Source of the DNA: Watersipora subatra
Lineage: Eukaryota; Bryozoa; Gymnolaemata; Cheilostomatida; Watersiporidae
Direction of reading: 5' to 3'
DNA length: 64,000 nt
Assembly: GCF_963576615.1 (NCBI RefSeq)
Contig: NC_088716.1
Location: forward strand, 61,226,228-61,290,227
A program made the translations under genes and the position numbers. The notes below the pieces were generated by a model, which searched no databases, was not told the origin of the DNA, and saw only the letters and a list, made by a program, of their open reading frames with translations. How positions within the stretch are numbered: position 1 is the stretch's first letter; the number at the start of each line of letters is the position of its first letter. Positions 46,601-58,290 of this stretch are shown piece by piece.

Positions 46601-49600
46601 GTGCATTACAAAAGGAGGAAAACTGATAATCGACTAGAACCCCGAAGCGGTCTTTATTTTGTGCTAGGAGTTAACTACCCTTACTCTCATAAAGTCATGT
46701 ATGCAGGCATCTATCAAGTCTTATATTATGGATAAATATTGATTTTTCTGCTATGTTAATTTTCCCTTAGAGAGAAGTTCTGTCTTCAAGGGCGTCCACT
46801 TGTCCTTCCCATCTTGTTATCCAGTAGTTTCATTGCCAACAACAACTCTACTGTTTGATTATGATGACCAGAAGTAGGAGTGGGCAAACTACTACTGTAA
46901 CACGTGAACATGTTTCCTTTACTTTGCACTAGATAAAGGCTTTCAACTGTCTTTAAAGGTGAACTTCCACAAATTATTAATATTTTTCTATCATCTGCAA
47001 TAGTTTTTGATATTTGAGGTGATCTGACTGCCAGGATATTTCAAGAATAAAATTAATAAAACTTGATCGCAGTTAAAATGCTCAGAGGACAAATACGAGC
47101 AATATGATTTCACCAGTTTTTATAGTTGAAATCAGCTATTTTGTTCAAGTTGCAACGTTACACATTTTTATTCTGTTGGTCTCTTAGCAACGATAAAGAT
47201 CACAATCACACTTTAACTTGATCTAAGCGTTTTAACCGCAATCGAGTTTTGTCAATTTGAATTTTGAAACATCCTGGCAGTCAGATCATCTCAAACATCA
47301 AAAGCAATCACAAATGATAGAAAATATTGATACTTTCTGATAAAATCTACTAAATATTGGGTCAGTTTATCCTCCAAAGTTGGCTAAATTAGTGCATGTA
47401 CTAGTACGCCTACTATTAGTGCATGAACTAGTACACCTAATATTGGTGCATGAACTAGTACACCTACTATTAGTGCATGAGCTAGTACACCTACTATTAG
47501 TGCATGTACTAGTACACCTACTATTAGTTCATGAACTAGTACACCTACTATTAGTGCATGTACTAGTACACCTACTATTAGTGCATGAACTATTACACCT
47601 ACGATTAGGGCATGAACTAGTACACCTACTATTAGTGCATGAACTAGTACACCTACTATTAGTGCATGAACTAGTACACATACTATTAGTGCATGAACTA
47701 GTACACCTACTATTAGTGCATCAACTAGTACACCTACTATTAGTGCATGTACTAGTACACCTAATATTAGTGCATGAACTAGTACACCTACTATTAGTGC
47801 ATGAGCTAGTACACCTACTATTAGTGCATGTACTAGTACACCTATACTATTAGTGCATGAACTACTACACCTACTATTAGTGCATGAACTAGTACACCTA
47901 CTATTAGTGAATGAACTAGTACACCTACTATTAGTACATGAACTAGTACATCTAATAATAGTGCATGAACTAGTACACCTACTATGTTACTTCGACTCCA
48001 AAACCTACCTGAGAAAAAGGTTTTATTTGTGCCTTCTGCCGCCTCCGAATGTATCAGGTACCGGTCTGTCAGGTCACGTGGGTGGTCTCGGTCAAGGGTC
48101 GCTTTGTGGGCATCGATGTATTTCTGCAGAGTTGGCTGCAGGACTGTGCTAGCGATGTACTTCTCTCTTTCTATGGCTGATTTGACAAACAAGGAACCGA
48201 ATGGAAGATTTCCTATCATACCCACTTTAAAAGCGACAGCAACACCTTCATTCGCAGCAGCTACCAGTCGATTAAACTCCTCATCATCGTACTCGAACCG
48301 CCGGGCATAGAGCATCTGTGAGATGACATTTGAGGTGGCTTGGTTAAGGTTGTGCGTGATGTCGAAGGGCTTGCCGAGGTTCGGTAGTATAAAGTGTTCA
48401 ATGTACAGTTCGACTTCCTCTAAAATCTTTGGTTCCAGAACTGCTTTACCCATTCCTTCCTCTCTGAGGGTGCTGATGGCAAATGATCTTAGAGTTTTCC
48501 AGTGAGGGAATGGAGCCCATATTAGACCTGAATTCATAAACACAGCATTAGTTATGACCTATCTTATTACAGGACACGTTGGCCTGGCAGAAGTTAAAAA
48601 AGAAAAACTGGTTTATTTTGGGGATCTTTCCGAGTTGCCAACAGTCATATGCCAGGAGTCCTAATACCTTTGACTTTTTATTGATTGACCTCTCATATGC
48701 TGACAGCCAACTTTTAAACCAATGATACAAAAAAGCTGCCAACAAACTACAGTACTATGTTATATTGTTGTTACATTGATAAAATAAGTGCTGAACATCT
48801 TTGGTTTAACAAGCTTATATGTGATTTGAACAGTCAGCTGGCTTTCTTAAAGGTTGACTTAACACAAAATTCCCATTACAGTTATTTGGTATCAAAAGAT
48901 TCACCATGTTTTAAGCTTTTGTGTTGTAGGTGCCAAGTGTGTGGAAATGTGATTACAAGCTCTTAAAAGCTCAAAAACGAAAAGCCGTCGTAGATTGGAA
49001 TCTCTTTATTTCTCTGACGTAGTCATGAAATTTGGTTATTGTCTTGTCACGTGATGTTCTCACGTGAATTGAAAAGCCAATAAAAAGCTCAATATAAAAC
49101 TTATCGTAGCACTAGTTTATGACAAACACTTCGGGTTTTACCGAAGACCCCGTATCAAATATAGATGCTCGCTACTTTACAGTTTTGTTTCGTTTTGGTC
49201 TAATCGGCAAGTCGTAATCTGATCATGTGACTCAATACTTCGCAAATAATTTCTGCAGCACTTTCCGATTATCACAAGTGACCAACAGGCTCGTCATGAT
49301 TTTCAGAGAATGATATGTACTCCTTCAAGCTAAGGCTAAAAATTTAAACAAATTTTTACGGTAAATTATAGGATATCACTGCTAAAAGTGACAGCATTAC
49401 AATGACGATAAAACAGATGCGTAAGAACAATAAACAAGGTTTTATTGGATGCGTGAAGTATATTTGTAAAAATATTTTGACGAATAAGGTTGCATGAAAG
49501 TGTAAACAGAAACCATCTACCACAGCTACGTCACATTTGAGCCGTTTTGGAAAGAGAATCCAGACTGCGGCGGTCTCGTGTGGCTGCGATTTTCTGTTCG

Positions 49601-52600
49601 TTTATTAGCTTTTAAGAGCTTGTAATCACATTTCCACATATTTTGCAACTAAAACACAACAGAGTAAGACATGGTGAATCTTTTCATATCAAATAACTGT
49701 AATGTGAATTTTGCTGCAAGTCAACATTTAAGCAAAGCAGGGCAAGGCAGCTGTGAAGGTATATCAGTTAGCCAGGGAGGCCGCTGCAATCTGCCATGCC
49801 TATTCCTATTATAAGATGTAAGGCCTTGAAGCTGAGGTCATCAAACGCTTGAAGCTAGTGCTACTATTCATGAGTTTGTTAGCACAGGTTCAGTTAAGCA
49901 ATATATTGATGTTTTGGATATAATGAGGACTGCAATGGTCTATTGTGGCTTCCATGGGAGATCAGACAAAAACATGATTCAAAAGTCGCATGCATAAAAT
50001 AGGAAAATTAAATGCCTTGTCTCCGGCCTTTGTTCAGCCTTGAGTTTATCGGCAGCTGACCTGTACGCCGATCGACAGCAGTTTCAATATTAGACAATTG
50101 ATAACCATCATGCTAGGTACTGTCTCCGCTTTTTTGGGAGCCATAAGCTCACTTAAAATACGTGAGAACCTGAAGGAGCTCAACGAACTTGAGTTGAAGT
50201 TTGTCAAACTTGGGCGATGTGAGCTAATGAATTGCTAGATGGATTTATGCAGCAGCCTTCTACTCATGTCTAGTATGTGAAACTAACTAATGCCTTTTAA
50301 CTAATAAAAAATTGGTACCGTAAATCTTTGTGCATAAGCCGCCAACATGAATGGGACACACCCAAAACAAAGGCTTTTTTTGAGTTACAGGTATAAGTGG
50401 TATCCGCCATTTCTCCATTCATTTTACATGATCAGTTTAACCTAGCCGTATGAGCCATTCACCAAGTCGACTGGCTCTGTCTGTCGTCACACGCACGCAT
50501 TGGCTGACGAGGTGGCAATCCACCAATGAGGGTTCTCTCCTTTGCGGAGAACAGCAAACAGCAGTGAACAAGTACCAAATTAGCAAACACATTCTGTAAC
50601 CCATGTAATCTTTGAAAAGCAAAATATGACTCGGTGTTCAAATTGAAAGTTGTGAATATAGTTTGGAAACTACTGCGCGAAAAGCAGCCCAACGAACGGA
50701 ATCAAGTGCTGGAGATGACAGTGACCATGACGAATGACAGTGACAGTGACCATGACGAATGACCTCACTACATCAGTATAAGTACTAGACATTTCCTAGC
50801 ATTTTATTGTTGAATAAACAATACAATGCTTTTTAGCATTTGCACATTCTACAAGGTACCTAACCCTGAACGTAGTCAGAAGTTTACAGATTTAATTTTC
50901 AGGCTGTGTTTCTTAGCTGTGCCGCAGAGTTGCAAACAGCATTTTAGGTTCACAGAGGCGGTTTAGACACGAGGATTTACGGTAACTCTTTTTATGTGAG
51001 TCTTAGCTTTCAGATTATCCTGATTTACACACATGTTTGCCCCTACATAGAGAGCTCTGTACACATTGAATCAGTACCTAGTTTAGATTCTGTGTACTAA
51101 TATGAAACTTTGCACTGTAATATAGAGTGATGTAGTAGCAATGTTGTAGCAATGTTGTAGCCATGTTGTAGCAATGTTGCAGCAATGCTGTACCAGTGTT
51201 GTAGCAATGTTGCAGCAATGCTGCAGCAATGTTGTAGCAATGTTGCAGCAATGTTGTAGCAATGCTGTAGCAAGGCTGTAGCGATGTTGTAGCAATGCTG
51301 CAGCAATGTTGTAGCAATGTTGTGCAATGCTGCAGCAATGTTGTATCAGTGCTGTAGCAATGTTGCAGCAATGTTGCAGCAATGCTGTAGCAATGTTGCA
51401 GCAATGTTGTAGCAATGCTGTAGTAAGGCTGTAGCAATGTTGTAGCAATGTTGCAGCAATGTTGTAGCAATGTTGCAGCAATGCTGTAACAACATTGTAA
51501 CAACGTTGCAGCAATGCTGTAGCAGTGCTGTAGCAATGTTGTAGCAATGTTGGAGCAATGTTGCAGCAATGTTGTAGCAGTGCTGTAGCAATGTTGTATC
51601 AGTGCTGTAGCAATGTTGCAGCAATGTTGCAGCAATGCTGTAGCAATGCTGCAGCAATGTTGTAGCAATGCTGTAGTAAGGCTGTAGCAATGTTGTAACA
51701 ATGTTGCAGCAAATATTGTAGCAATGTTGCAGCAATGCTGTAACAACATTGTAACAACGTTGCAGCAATGCTGTAGCAATGCTGTAGCAATGTTGTAGCA
51801 ATGTTGCAGCAATGTTGCAGCAATGCTGTAACAACATTGTAACAATGTTGCAGCAATGTTGTAGCAATATTGTAGCAATGCTGCAGCAATGTTGTATCAG
51901 TGTTGTAGCAATGTTGTAGCAATGTTGCAACAATGCTGTGACAACATTGGAGCAACGTTGCAGCAATGCTGTAGCAATGTTGTAGCAAATGAATGTTGTA
52001 GGTTCACTTGCAATAGAACAGTAAACTGGAGCTGGACATGAGCAATTACTCAGCAAAAACTTTGCTTGCTGCTTTCCATCTAAAACTTCTAGAGTTGATC
52101 AATCTTGTGCTTGCATAAGCCGACTCATGCTTTCAATGTGATCTTTATATGTATTAGGTGATTGGTACTGACCTGGAGTGTCTGCCATTAATTCCTTTAT
52201 GTAGGAACTGAGGGAAGTGACAGCACGGTTGCTTGTGTAGTCAGCATTCTTTACTACAAGGTTTCTTATTCCCTCGTACCCAGAGACAACGACTCTTTTA
52301 CCACCGGCGAACTCAAAGCTGAAAACCTAGGAACAGCGCAGAAGAACTGTATGGTCAATAAGTAAATAGTAAATAAAAAGTTTTTAGGTGTTTAGGCTTT
52401 TATATCAAAGGTAATGCCAATAGAAATAGGGAAAGGGAAGGAGCTTTCTCATCTATCACCGATAAGGGCATTTGACAAAATATTTTGATACCAGAGAATG
52501 ATCGACATCAAACATCTTTCATTTATATTATATGCTTTGCGCAATGCATATAACTTAAGATACCATCTTTAATGAAGACATTTGTTTCACTATCATAAAA

Positions 52601-52940
52601 TAACAACCATTCCTATTGAGGACATCTTACAAAGGCAGAGCAAATGGTAAACAATCAGGTATGGTGAACTTCTGACAGTTCTGTCTAGCCTTAATCCTAA
52701 CCATTACTAACATGATAAGTTGTGATGAGCAGAAGAGACTTTATGCGCACTTACATTGCCATACTTCTTTCTGTAGTACTCTGAGAAGTCTGTGATGGAG
52801 CCAGCTCTAAACAGCTGTGGCAGATTCCCTATTATCGGAAAAACGAATGGTCCAGGAGGATAAGATTTATCTCCCCTTCTAAGTAGGTAATAGAGAACTA
52901 GCAATGTGGCAGTGCCAATCAGAAAGGTAGTTGCATCCAT
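43622..52940 (-). CDS. Cytochrome P450, clan 2-like, seven exons
   Basis: Exons 52940-52755, 52326-52173, 48527-48009, 46188-46045, 45109-44967, 44039-43889 and 43806-43622 all have GT-AG borders. Phases are 0, 1, 1, 1, 0 and 1. Joined they give 1482 bp, 493 residues, a normal P450 length. Landmarks: membrane anchor (residues 4-20), proline hinge YPPGPF (27-32), C-helix WKTLR (123-127), I-helix AGTETT (300-305), K-helix ECLR (357-360), PERY (412-415) and the haem loop [10 protein letters not shown] with Cys437 as iron ligand. It is expected to be an ER-anchored mono-oxygenase fed by P450 reductase; the CYP2-like I-helix and hinge suggest clan 2, with unknown substrate. Introns hold three minisatellites and two foldback elements. 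No break was seen, so the gene should be functional. Confidence 0.9.
45340..45865. repeat. 27-bp minisatellite in P450 intron 4, about 19 copies
   Basis: The unit AATGCTATGGTACGTAAGAC plus TGTATGT repeats with variants. Because 27 is a multiple of three and the unit lacks stops, long artificial open frames appear on both strands (for example 45335-45871 and 45295-46047). These are not genes. Confidence 0.9.
46970..47340. mobile_element. Palindromic MITE in P450 intron 3
   Basis: Arms 46970-47085 and 47218-47335 are inverted copies of about 115 bp sharing GATCTGACTGCCAGGAT and TTTTCTATCATYTG, with about 130 bp between them. There is no coding capacity. A related single arm is at 5055-5165, so the family is dispersed. 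No clear target duplication could be set. Confidence 0.75.
47385..47985. repeat. 27-bp minisatellite in P450 intron 3, about 22 copies
   Basis: The unit CACCTACTATTAGTGCATGA plus ACTAGTA repeats almost perfectly. It ends about 24 bp from the exon 3 donor (48008). It produces artificial frames on both strands (47380-47853 plus; the tail of the minus frame after 48009). Confidence 0.9.
48840..49740. mobile_element. MITE with long terminal inverted repeats in P450 intron 2
   Basis: Arms of about 130 bp (48840-48970 and 49607-49740) are inverted copies. They include GTGTGGAAATGTGATTACAA, GCTCTTAAAAGCT and AAAAGATTCACCATGT. The 640-bp centre has no gene. No transposase is present, so it would depend on a partner element. 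Confidence 0.75.
49741..51120. other. P450 intron 2 sequence without further features
   Basis: A short direct duplication of GACAGTGACCATGACGAATG occurs at about 50718-50762. I see nothing else that I can support. Confidence 0.4.
51125..51985. repeat. 12-bp minisatellite in P450 intron 2, about 70 copies
   Basis: The unit is GTTGTAGCAATG or GTTGCAGCAATG with small variants, over about 860 bp. The period is a multiple of three, so four or more overlapping minus-strand open frames (such as 51078-51878) arise from it. They are not genes. Confidence 0.9.
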
Positions 52941-54159
52941 CAGGATAGAATTTCCCAACTATAAATAAAAGGAGTTTACTAAAACAGGCTGCGAAATCAG
53001 CCTGAAGTCACAATATGTACTGTAAGGTTCAAATTTGCTATTCGGAATACTGACTTCTACCCTCAAAAGTTTTATGTGAAGATTGAAAAAAACTCATGTC
53101 ACACAGCAGCTCCATTTTCTGCTTTTTTCCAGATATTATTTTTGTGAACTGATCGAAGTCTGAGCAGCCCCAACCAACAATAGCTTTTGGAAATTTGCTA
53201 AATTAATAACAAATTCATGAGATTAACTTCCAGGAATAAAATGTTCAAATTCAAAGAAATATTTCATTGAAAAAAGGTACTGTATGCTACTTCTGCTCCA
53301 GTCACCTGTCTGAGGTTGACAAGCTCTACTTATAGCGACACTGAAAGACAGGCCACATAATCTATTGATAATCCAGCAGCTGTTCCATTGAAAAGCAAAT
53401 GATCCAGTAGCTCGCTGTAAGACTCACCCCAGCGATGTCGTCCTTGTTTTCTCAGCACTTCTGTGTAGCAGCGTAAGAGTTATTCCAAATGATAGACAGC
53501 GGGATTCAAGCGTGTCTGAGAGTAGAGTCGAGTACAGGTGCACTAGCCAGCTCTATGAGGGTGCATTGGGAGTGCACACTAGCCAGGCATGACAATCCTG
53601 ACAGTTAATCAATAGCTTCAGCCCATGCATCTATGCAAACTCATTAACTGGTGTTGGCAGGTGCTATAGGTTAGCTTTGATATTAGCCTTTCAAATGGTT
53701 TATAGCTAGGTGGCCTTCAAGTACAATAGCTTGTTTCGTTTGGAATGTTGATTTTAACATGCATATGCAACAAATCTCCAAGATATGTTAATGAGAGCTC
53801 ACTCTGCAGCAGCCAAAATTCTTCAGTGGCTGCCCAGGGACTAGTGCTGCACACAACTAACTGAACTGAATCACACTGCAACAGCATTACTGCAAGAAAG
53901 AATAGGATAAGGCTCTGGGAGTTATGACCACACAGCGATTTTTATTATCAACAATACCAAAGTGCTGTTATTCTCCAGACAATATGTATGGGATGATGTT
54001 TTGAACCACAAGTTTATGATACGAATAGTTTTTCAACATTGATAGTTCCTATATAATACGATGCAGTGTCACTATGATGTCACTACATGTATGTGATGCA
54101 CCCAAGTGCTGTTGCTATAACAAATTAGAACTTCAACATAGTGTTATGTTACGTTAGAC

Positions 54160-54348
54160 ATGAAGCTGCATGGAAAGACCCTAATAAACAGTTTGAAGAT
54201 AATAGGGAGAAGGCCGCAGGTTTTTAGTTTTTTCAAAACCTTCATGCTTTTTTATAAAACAACAACAACAGGAGTAAACACAATACGAAGGGATAATGTG
54301 TATTTTAAGTATTATATGGCTAGCAATCAAAGAGCTGGGGTTCTATGA
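54160..54348 (+). CDS. Small upstream ORF of the fucosyltransferase unit, copy 2 (doubtful)
   Basis: A 62-codon frame (MKLHGKTLINSLKIIGRRP start, ending QRAGVL) has its stop about 116 bp before the fucosyltransferase start. It is matched by 8998-9183 in the other unit, with several replacement differences. It has no known domain. It may be part of the 5' leader. Confidence 0.25.
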   Translation: MKLHGKTLINSLKIIGRRPQVFSFFKTFMLFYKTTTTGVNTIRRDNVYFKYYMASNQRAGVL

Positions 54349-54463
54349 CCACTACACAGTCATAGGCAGCAGCAGATGGGATAAATGTCTCATGATGCCT
54401 GACCTAGGCTAGCTTTAGTTATTAAAACTCTTTTATAGCCAAGTAGAAGCTGAACTAAACTCA

Positions 54464-55696
54464 ATGCTTGCTCGAGGAATTTTGCTGGCAGTTATTTTGG
54501 GAACCGCCTTACTTACCATCAACATCAATGTTTTTCGACTCACTAGAAATGCGTTAAAATTTTCCAATGAGCCTCTTCAGCATCAGAATGTTTGGAAATT
54601 GGAAGGTATACACAGCTTGTCGAAATCAGAAACAAAGAAACCAAGCAAGACAATCTTGGCATACACAACAATCTACAACAACACATTTAATATACAGAAT
54701 TACATCAGGACGGAGCAGGAGAGAAGACTTTTCCCCGACCCTCTGCTAAACTGTGAGTACCCCTGCAGCTGGAGTACTGACCTGCGGGATTACAATCGGA
54801 GTGATGCCGTGTTGTTTCATGTGTACAATACTCGGGTTAAACAAGACTTCGTTATAACTGATTTGCCTTCTCGAAGATCTGCAGATCAAAAATGGATTAT
54901 CATGTTTAGAGAGCCTCCATCTTTCTTTTACCCGGAGCAGCTAAAAGAGTTGAATAACAAGTTTAACATAAGTATGACTTATCAGCGCACTTCAGATGTG
55001 GTCATACCTTACGGCCGATGTTGGAGAAGTAAAGGATTCAACCCTCAACATCAAAAACAGAATTACATAACTGGAAGAAATAGGATGGTGAGTTGGCTAG
55101 TGAGCAACTGTCGAACTAGCAGCAGAAGGGAAGAGTATGTGAGAAAGTTACAGAAACATATCTCTATCGATATTTATGGTGCGTGTTCAAACAACACTGA
55201 CCCTAACAACGGTAACAAATTCATTATAAAATATGCTGCCAAATACAAGTTTTACCTCGCATTTGAAAACTCGGATTGCTTTGATTACGTGACTGAGAAG
55301 TTCTGGAACAGTCTTCAGCTCGGCATGATTCCAGTAGTACGAGGAAATCGAGCTGCCTATGAGAAACTAGCTCCTCCCAATTCCTACATTCATGCCGGTT
55401 TGTTTCCTTCTCCTCAGAGACTAGCGAGTTATCTTATTAAGGTCGCAGCAGACAGGAAGCTATTCTATTCATATCATAAATGGAGGGCTTCTTACGAATT
55501 TGATGCGACATTATTTACTGCTAATAGGAAGTGGATGTGTGATTTGTGTGAGCGAGTTCACATATCTCCTCGCAAAACGCTTGATGTCTACGAGCACTTT
55601 AGTGAAGTCGTAAAGTGTTTTACATATCTTGATCATAAAGGCAGAAACAGAACCGGAGAAAACACGGAAGATCTTTATCATGCTAAAGTTGCATGA
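54464..55696 (+). CDS. Alpha-1,3-fucosyltransferase (GT10 family), intronless
   Basis: The 410-residue type II Golgi enzyme would transfer fucose from GDP-fucose to N-acetylglucosamine or a core glycan. A short cytosolic start and membrane anchor (about residues 5-24, ILLAVILGTALLTI) lead into a stem and the GT10 catalytic region. Motifs: FREPPSFFYPEQL (about 150), MTYQRTSDVVIPYG (171-183), SWLVSNCRTSSRREEYV (about 209), the donor-site FENSDCFDYVTEKFW (267-281), APPNSYIHAGLF, YHKWR and CDLC near the end. The ATG chosen gives the anchor directly; no splice sites interrupt the frame. AATAAA at 55752 is a likely polyadenylation signal. A dead near-identical copy lies at 9300-10532. The exact linkage and acceptor cannot be told from sequence. 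Confidence 0.93.
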   Translation: MLARGILLAVILGTALLTININVFRLTRNALKFSNEPLQHQNVWKLEGIHSLSKSETKKPSKTILAYTTIYNNTFNIQNYIRTEQERRLFPDPLLNCEYPCSWSTDLRDYNRSDAVLFHVYNTRVKQDFVITDLPSRRSADQKWIIMFREPPSFFYPEQLKELNNKFNISMTYQRTSDVVIPYGRCWRSKGFNPQHQKQNYITGRNRMVSWLVSNCRTSSRREEYVRKLQKHISIDIYGACSNNTDPNNGNKFIIKYAAKYKFYLAFENSDCFDYVTEKFWNSLQLGMIPVVRGNRAAYEKLAPPNSYIHAGLFPSPQRLASYLIKVAADRKLFYSYHKWRASYEFDATLFTANRKWMCDLCERVHISPRKTLDVYEHFSEVVKCFTYLDHKGRNRTGENTEDLYHAKVA

Positions 55697-55751
55697 TTGA
55701 CGCCAAGCATTATATAAGTTGATTGATCTTATTACTGTACCTGATCACAAC

Positions 55752-55757
55752 AATAAA
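55752..55757 (+). promoter_or_regulatory. Likely polyadenylation signal of the fucosyltransferase
   Basis: An AATAAA hexamer lies 56 bp after the stop codon. The matching position in the pseudogene unit reads AATAAC. Confidence 0.5.
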
Positions 55758-56164
55758 ACATGTTATGATGAAAGTGTCAGTCCCTCTAATAATAGTTATG
55801 GTATGGCTACTAAAATGTTATATCAAGTTTTCAAACATGAAATATTTTATAGTGACCTTAGCTAATTCTCATAAGGCACTGGAGAGTTTTGTATTAGCCT
55901 ACATAGTTTTACCAATTTAAAAATGTTGTTCATGTGTTTGATTAGAAAATTGGTATTTATCAAATCTTTCCGGCCTTGTAAACCTTGTAAAAACTAAGTA
56001 CCTGGTAAAGCCTTCTTCAGAACATCTGACTATTATCCTAATAATACACTACATGCAAGTACACCTTATAGTTGATAATAGTATGAATATCTAAATATTA
56101 TTCTAACGGTACATTACATGTAAGTACACCCTAGTTGATAACAGTATAAATATCTGAGTACTAT

Positions 56165-56445
56165 CATAAAAATACACTCGAAATTCCCCTGTCATACAGC
56201 CCACGACCAAAGTGATAATGGAAAAAGAAAGGGAACTGCTGGTTGAGAAATGCAATATTAGCAGTCAAATGGCTTTGCAGTGCAATAGGAGAACTGCAAT
56301 GGTAGCTGCAATGGTAGCTGTATTGTATTGGGTGATATGTACAACAAACAGCAATAATGAAAGGAAAAGGTTATATGTTTATATCTCTCCCCTGCAATAG
56401 GAGAAATGCAATATTAGAAGTAAAATGGCAAGCTGCTGTGTAATA
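56165..56445 (+). repeat. Dispersed repeat related to 39355-40360
   Basis: It shares CATACAGCCCACGACCAAAG and GCAATATTAGAAGTAAAATG with the cluster near 39.4-40.3 kb. It also has short internal repeats (CAATGGTAGCTG twice). No gene is evident. Confidence 0.6.
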
Positions 56446-56774
56446 CACACAGGCTGGGGAGAGGGCTGTATATCATTGGTCATAGCAACCAATATCAAGA
56501 AGTTGTGATATTTATCTAGATTTCTGTATATACATGTATATCTAAAAAATTATGCTGAATTTAAAAATCTAAACAGATTTGAGCTGGTATTTAAATTTTA
56601 GCATATTGCACACCATCAGTCACTATATATTTCAATCTTGTAAATTTGAATGATTATTCTTAAAACTAAGTCTTGTAATAATCTTATAAAATCGAATAAC
56701 TATTCTTACAATTAAATATTGTATTAATCTTATAAGAATCGTTAGAAAAATATCATCGTCATTTCCTTTACTTT
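56446..56774. other. AT-rich spacer before the Gypsy fragment
   Basis: No gene is supported here. AATCTTATAA-type sequence repeats two or three times near 56690-56730. GGCTGTATATC here also occurs near 4670. Confidence 0.4.
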
Positions 56775-56789
56775 CATTGCTTTGATCGA

Positions 56790-57095
56790 TTGCCAAAAAC
56801 CGTGCGGGACCGACTCGAGGAGAGTAACAGCCACAGACTATTGGCTGACGGAACACGGCTTCCCTTCTATGGAATAATCCGTCTAACTATCCGCTTGAGG
56901 TATGTGAAGATGAAGGAGGTTTTCGTAGTAAGCCGACTGAGCGAAGATGCCATCCTCAAAATGCCTTTCTTTGTGGCTCATCAATGCGCTCTCGAGTTTG
57001 AGCAACCGGTGGTTCGGGTGGATTGCCGACAGCTAGTCTGCATGGACCAGCATGGGCAGTTGCTCCAGAGCAAAGTGCAGGTGATAAGGTGGTAG
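56790..57095 (+). pseudogene. Gypsy protease fragment, copy 2
   Basis: It matches the protease of the first element from VRDRLEES to KVQVIRW. The active-site region is cut off at the left end of the fragment. The second landmark reads EDAILKMPFF, so its conserved glycine is changed. Confidence 0.7.
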
Positions 57096-57150
57096 TGGTT
57101 CCCGCCCGAACAGAGATGGCAATACACTGTCGCATCACCACACGGAACTA

Positions 57151-58290
57151 TTGTCCCTGGGACTAATCGAGGGACTTCCCGACAGACCTTCCATGGCCAG
57201 TAGCCTGAACCAGCCAGGACCCAAAGGAAAAGTCATCACTCGGTCTGGAGCCACTATCGGCACGTACACGGGAGTGGAGGCCCCGCAGGTCGAAGAGGAC
57301 GATCCCTTACTCTGTGACGCCAGTCCAACTTTAATCAATGGAGTGCCGGCTCACCTTGAAAAATTGTTCAGGTCGGCCCGGCCGAACTGTGAGGACAGGG
57401 GACAAATGTCCAGGCTGGCAGCGTTGCTGTGTCGGTATGCCACCGTATTCAGTACGGGTGATGACGACGTAAGAGGAACCTTGGAGGTGGAACATTCTCT
57501 TTCACTTAGGGAGGGTACTCGGCCAATCCGACAACCCCCTCACAGACCCGGACCAGAAAACGAGGCAGAGGCCGAGAGGCAGGTCCAGGACCTGCTCAAA
57601 CGAGGACTCATCGAGCCCGCTGGAGGAGCTTGGAGCTCCCTCGTAGTGTTGGTCCAGATGAAGGATAGGAAATGGCGCTTCTTTATTGATTACCGGCATC
57701 TAAACGCCGTCACGGAGCAGGATGCCTACCCGTTACTCAGGATCGTTGACAGCCTGGACGCCCTGTCCGGCAGTCGCTATTTTAGCACACTCGATCTGGT
57801 GAGCGGGTACTGGCAGGTGCGCCTGGATGCAGAAGCCCAGGAGAAGTCAGCCTTCTCGACACGGTTCGGGCTCTGGAAGTGGAAGGTGTTGTCTTTCGGA
57901 CTGACGTCCGCCCTGCCACCTTCCAAAGACTCATGAAACGCGTCCTACATGGCCTCCACTGGAGAACACTGCTGCTATATCTAGATGATATTATCGTCAT
58001 CGCCCCGGATTTTGATACGCATCTACATCGGCTGGAGGAGGTCTTCCAGAGACTCCACAAGGCCGGACTAAAGCTGAAGCCCTTCAAGTGCGAGCTACTA
58101 CAACCTCAGGTTCGCTACCTGGGGGCACATAGTAAGCCAGAACGGAGTCTCTACAGACCCCGACAAAGTAGAGGCAGTAGCGAAATGGCCGAGTCCGCGC
58201 GGAATAAGAGAACTTCAAGGATTCCTCGGGACGGTCGGTTATTACCGACAATACATCCCGGAGTTCGTCACTATAGCACACCCCTTGCAC
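57151..58290 (+). pseudogene. Gypsy reverse transcriptase, copy 2, frameshifted
   Basis: The first frame (to 57936) carries RGLIEPAGGAWSSLVVLVQM, WRFFIDYRHLNAV and DLVSGYWQVRLDA. A deletion near 57915 changes frame. The second frame holds LLLYLDDIIVIA. A further shift follows near 58125, within the stretch after CELLQPQVRYLG. It cannot make a working enzyme. Confidence 0.8.

Larger units (their letters stand above)
53262..56075 (+). repeat. Segmental duplication unit 2, containing the intact fucosyltransferase
   Basis: It matches 6998-10928 in the same orientation. It begins with TCATTGAAAAAAGGTAC-like sequence 320 bp upstream of the P450 start codon and ends where GTACACC sequence diverges near 56075. 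The tandem-repeat-rich 990 bp of unit 1 is missing, the join lying near 53862. Confidence 0.9.

Noticed and set aside
47380-47853. A 157-codon plus-strand frame of LLVHELVH repeats
   Set aside because: It is a 27-bp minisatellite without stops, inside an intron of the opposite-strand P450 gene.
51078-52056. Several minus-strand open frames up to 266 codons made of [10 protein letters not shown] repeats
   Set aside because: They are produced by a 12-bp minisatellite that lacks stop codons; different frames give the same repeats.
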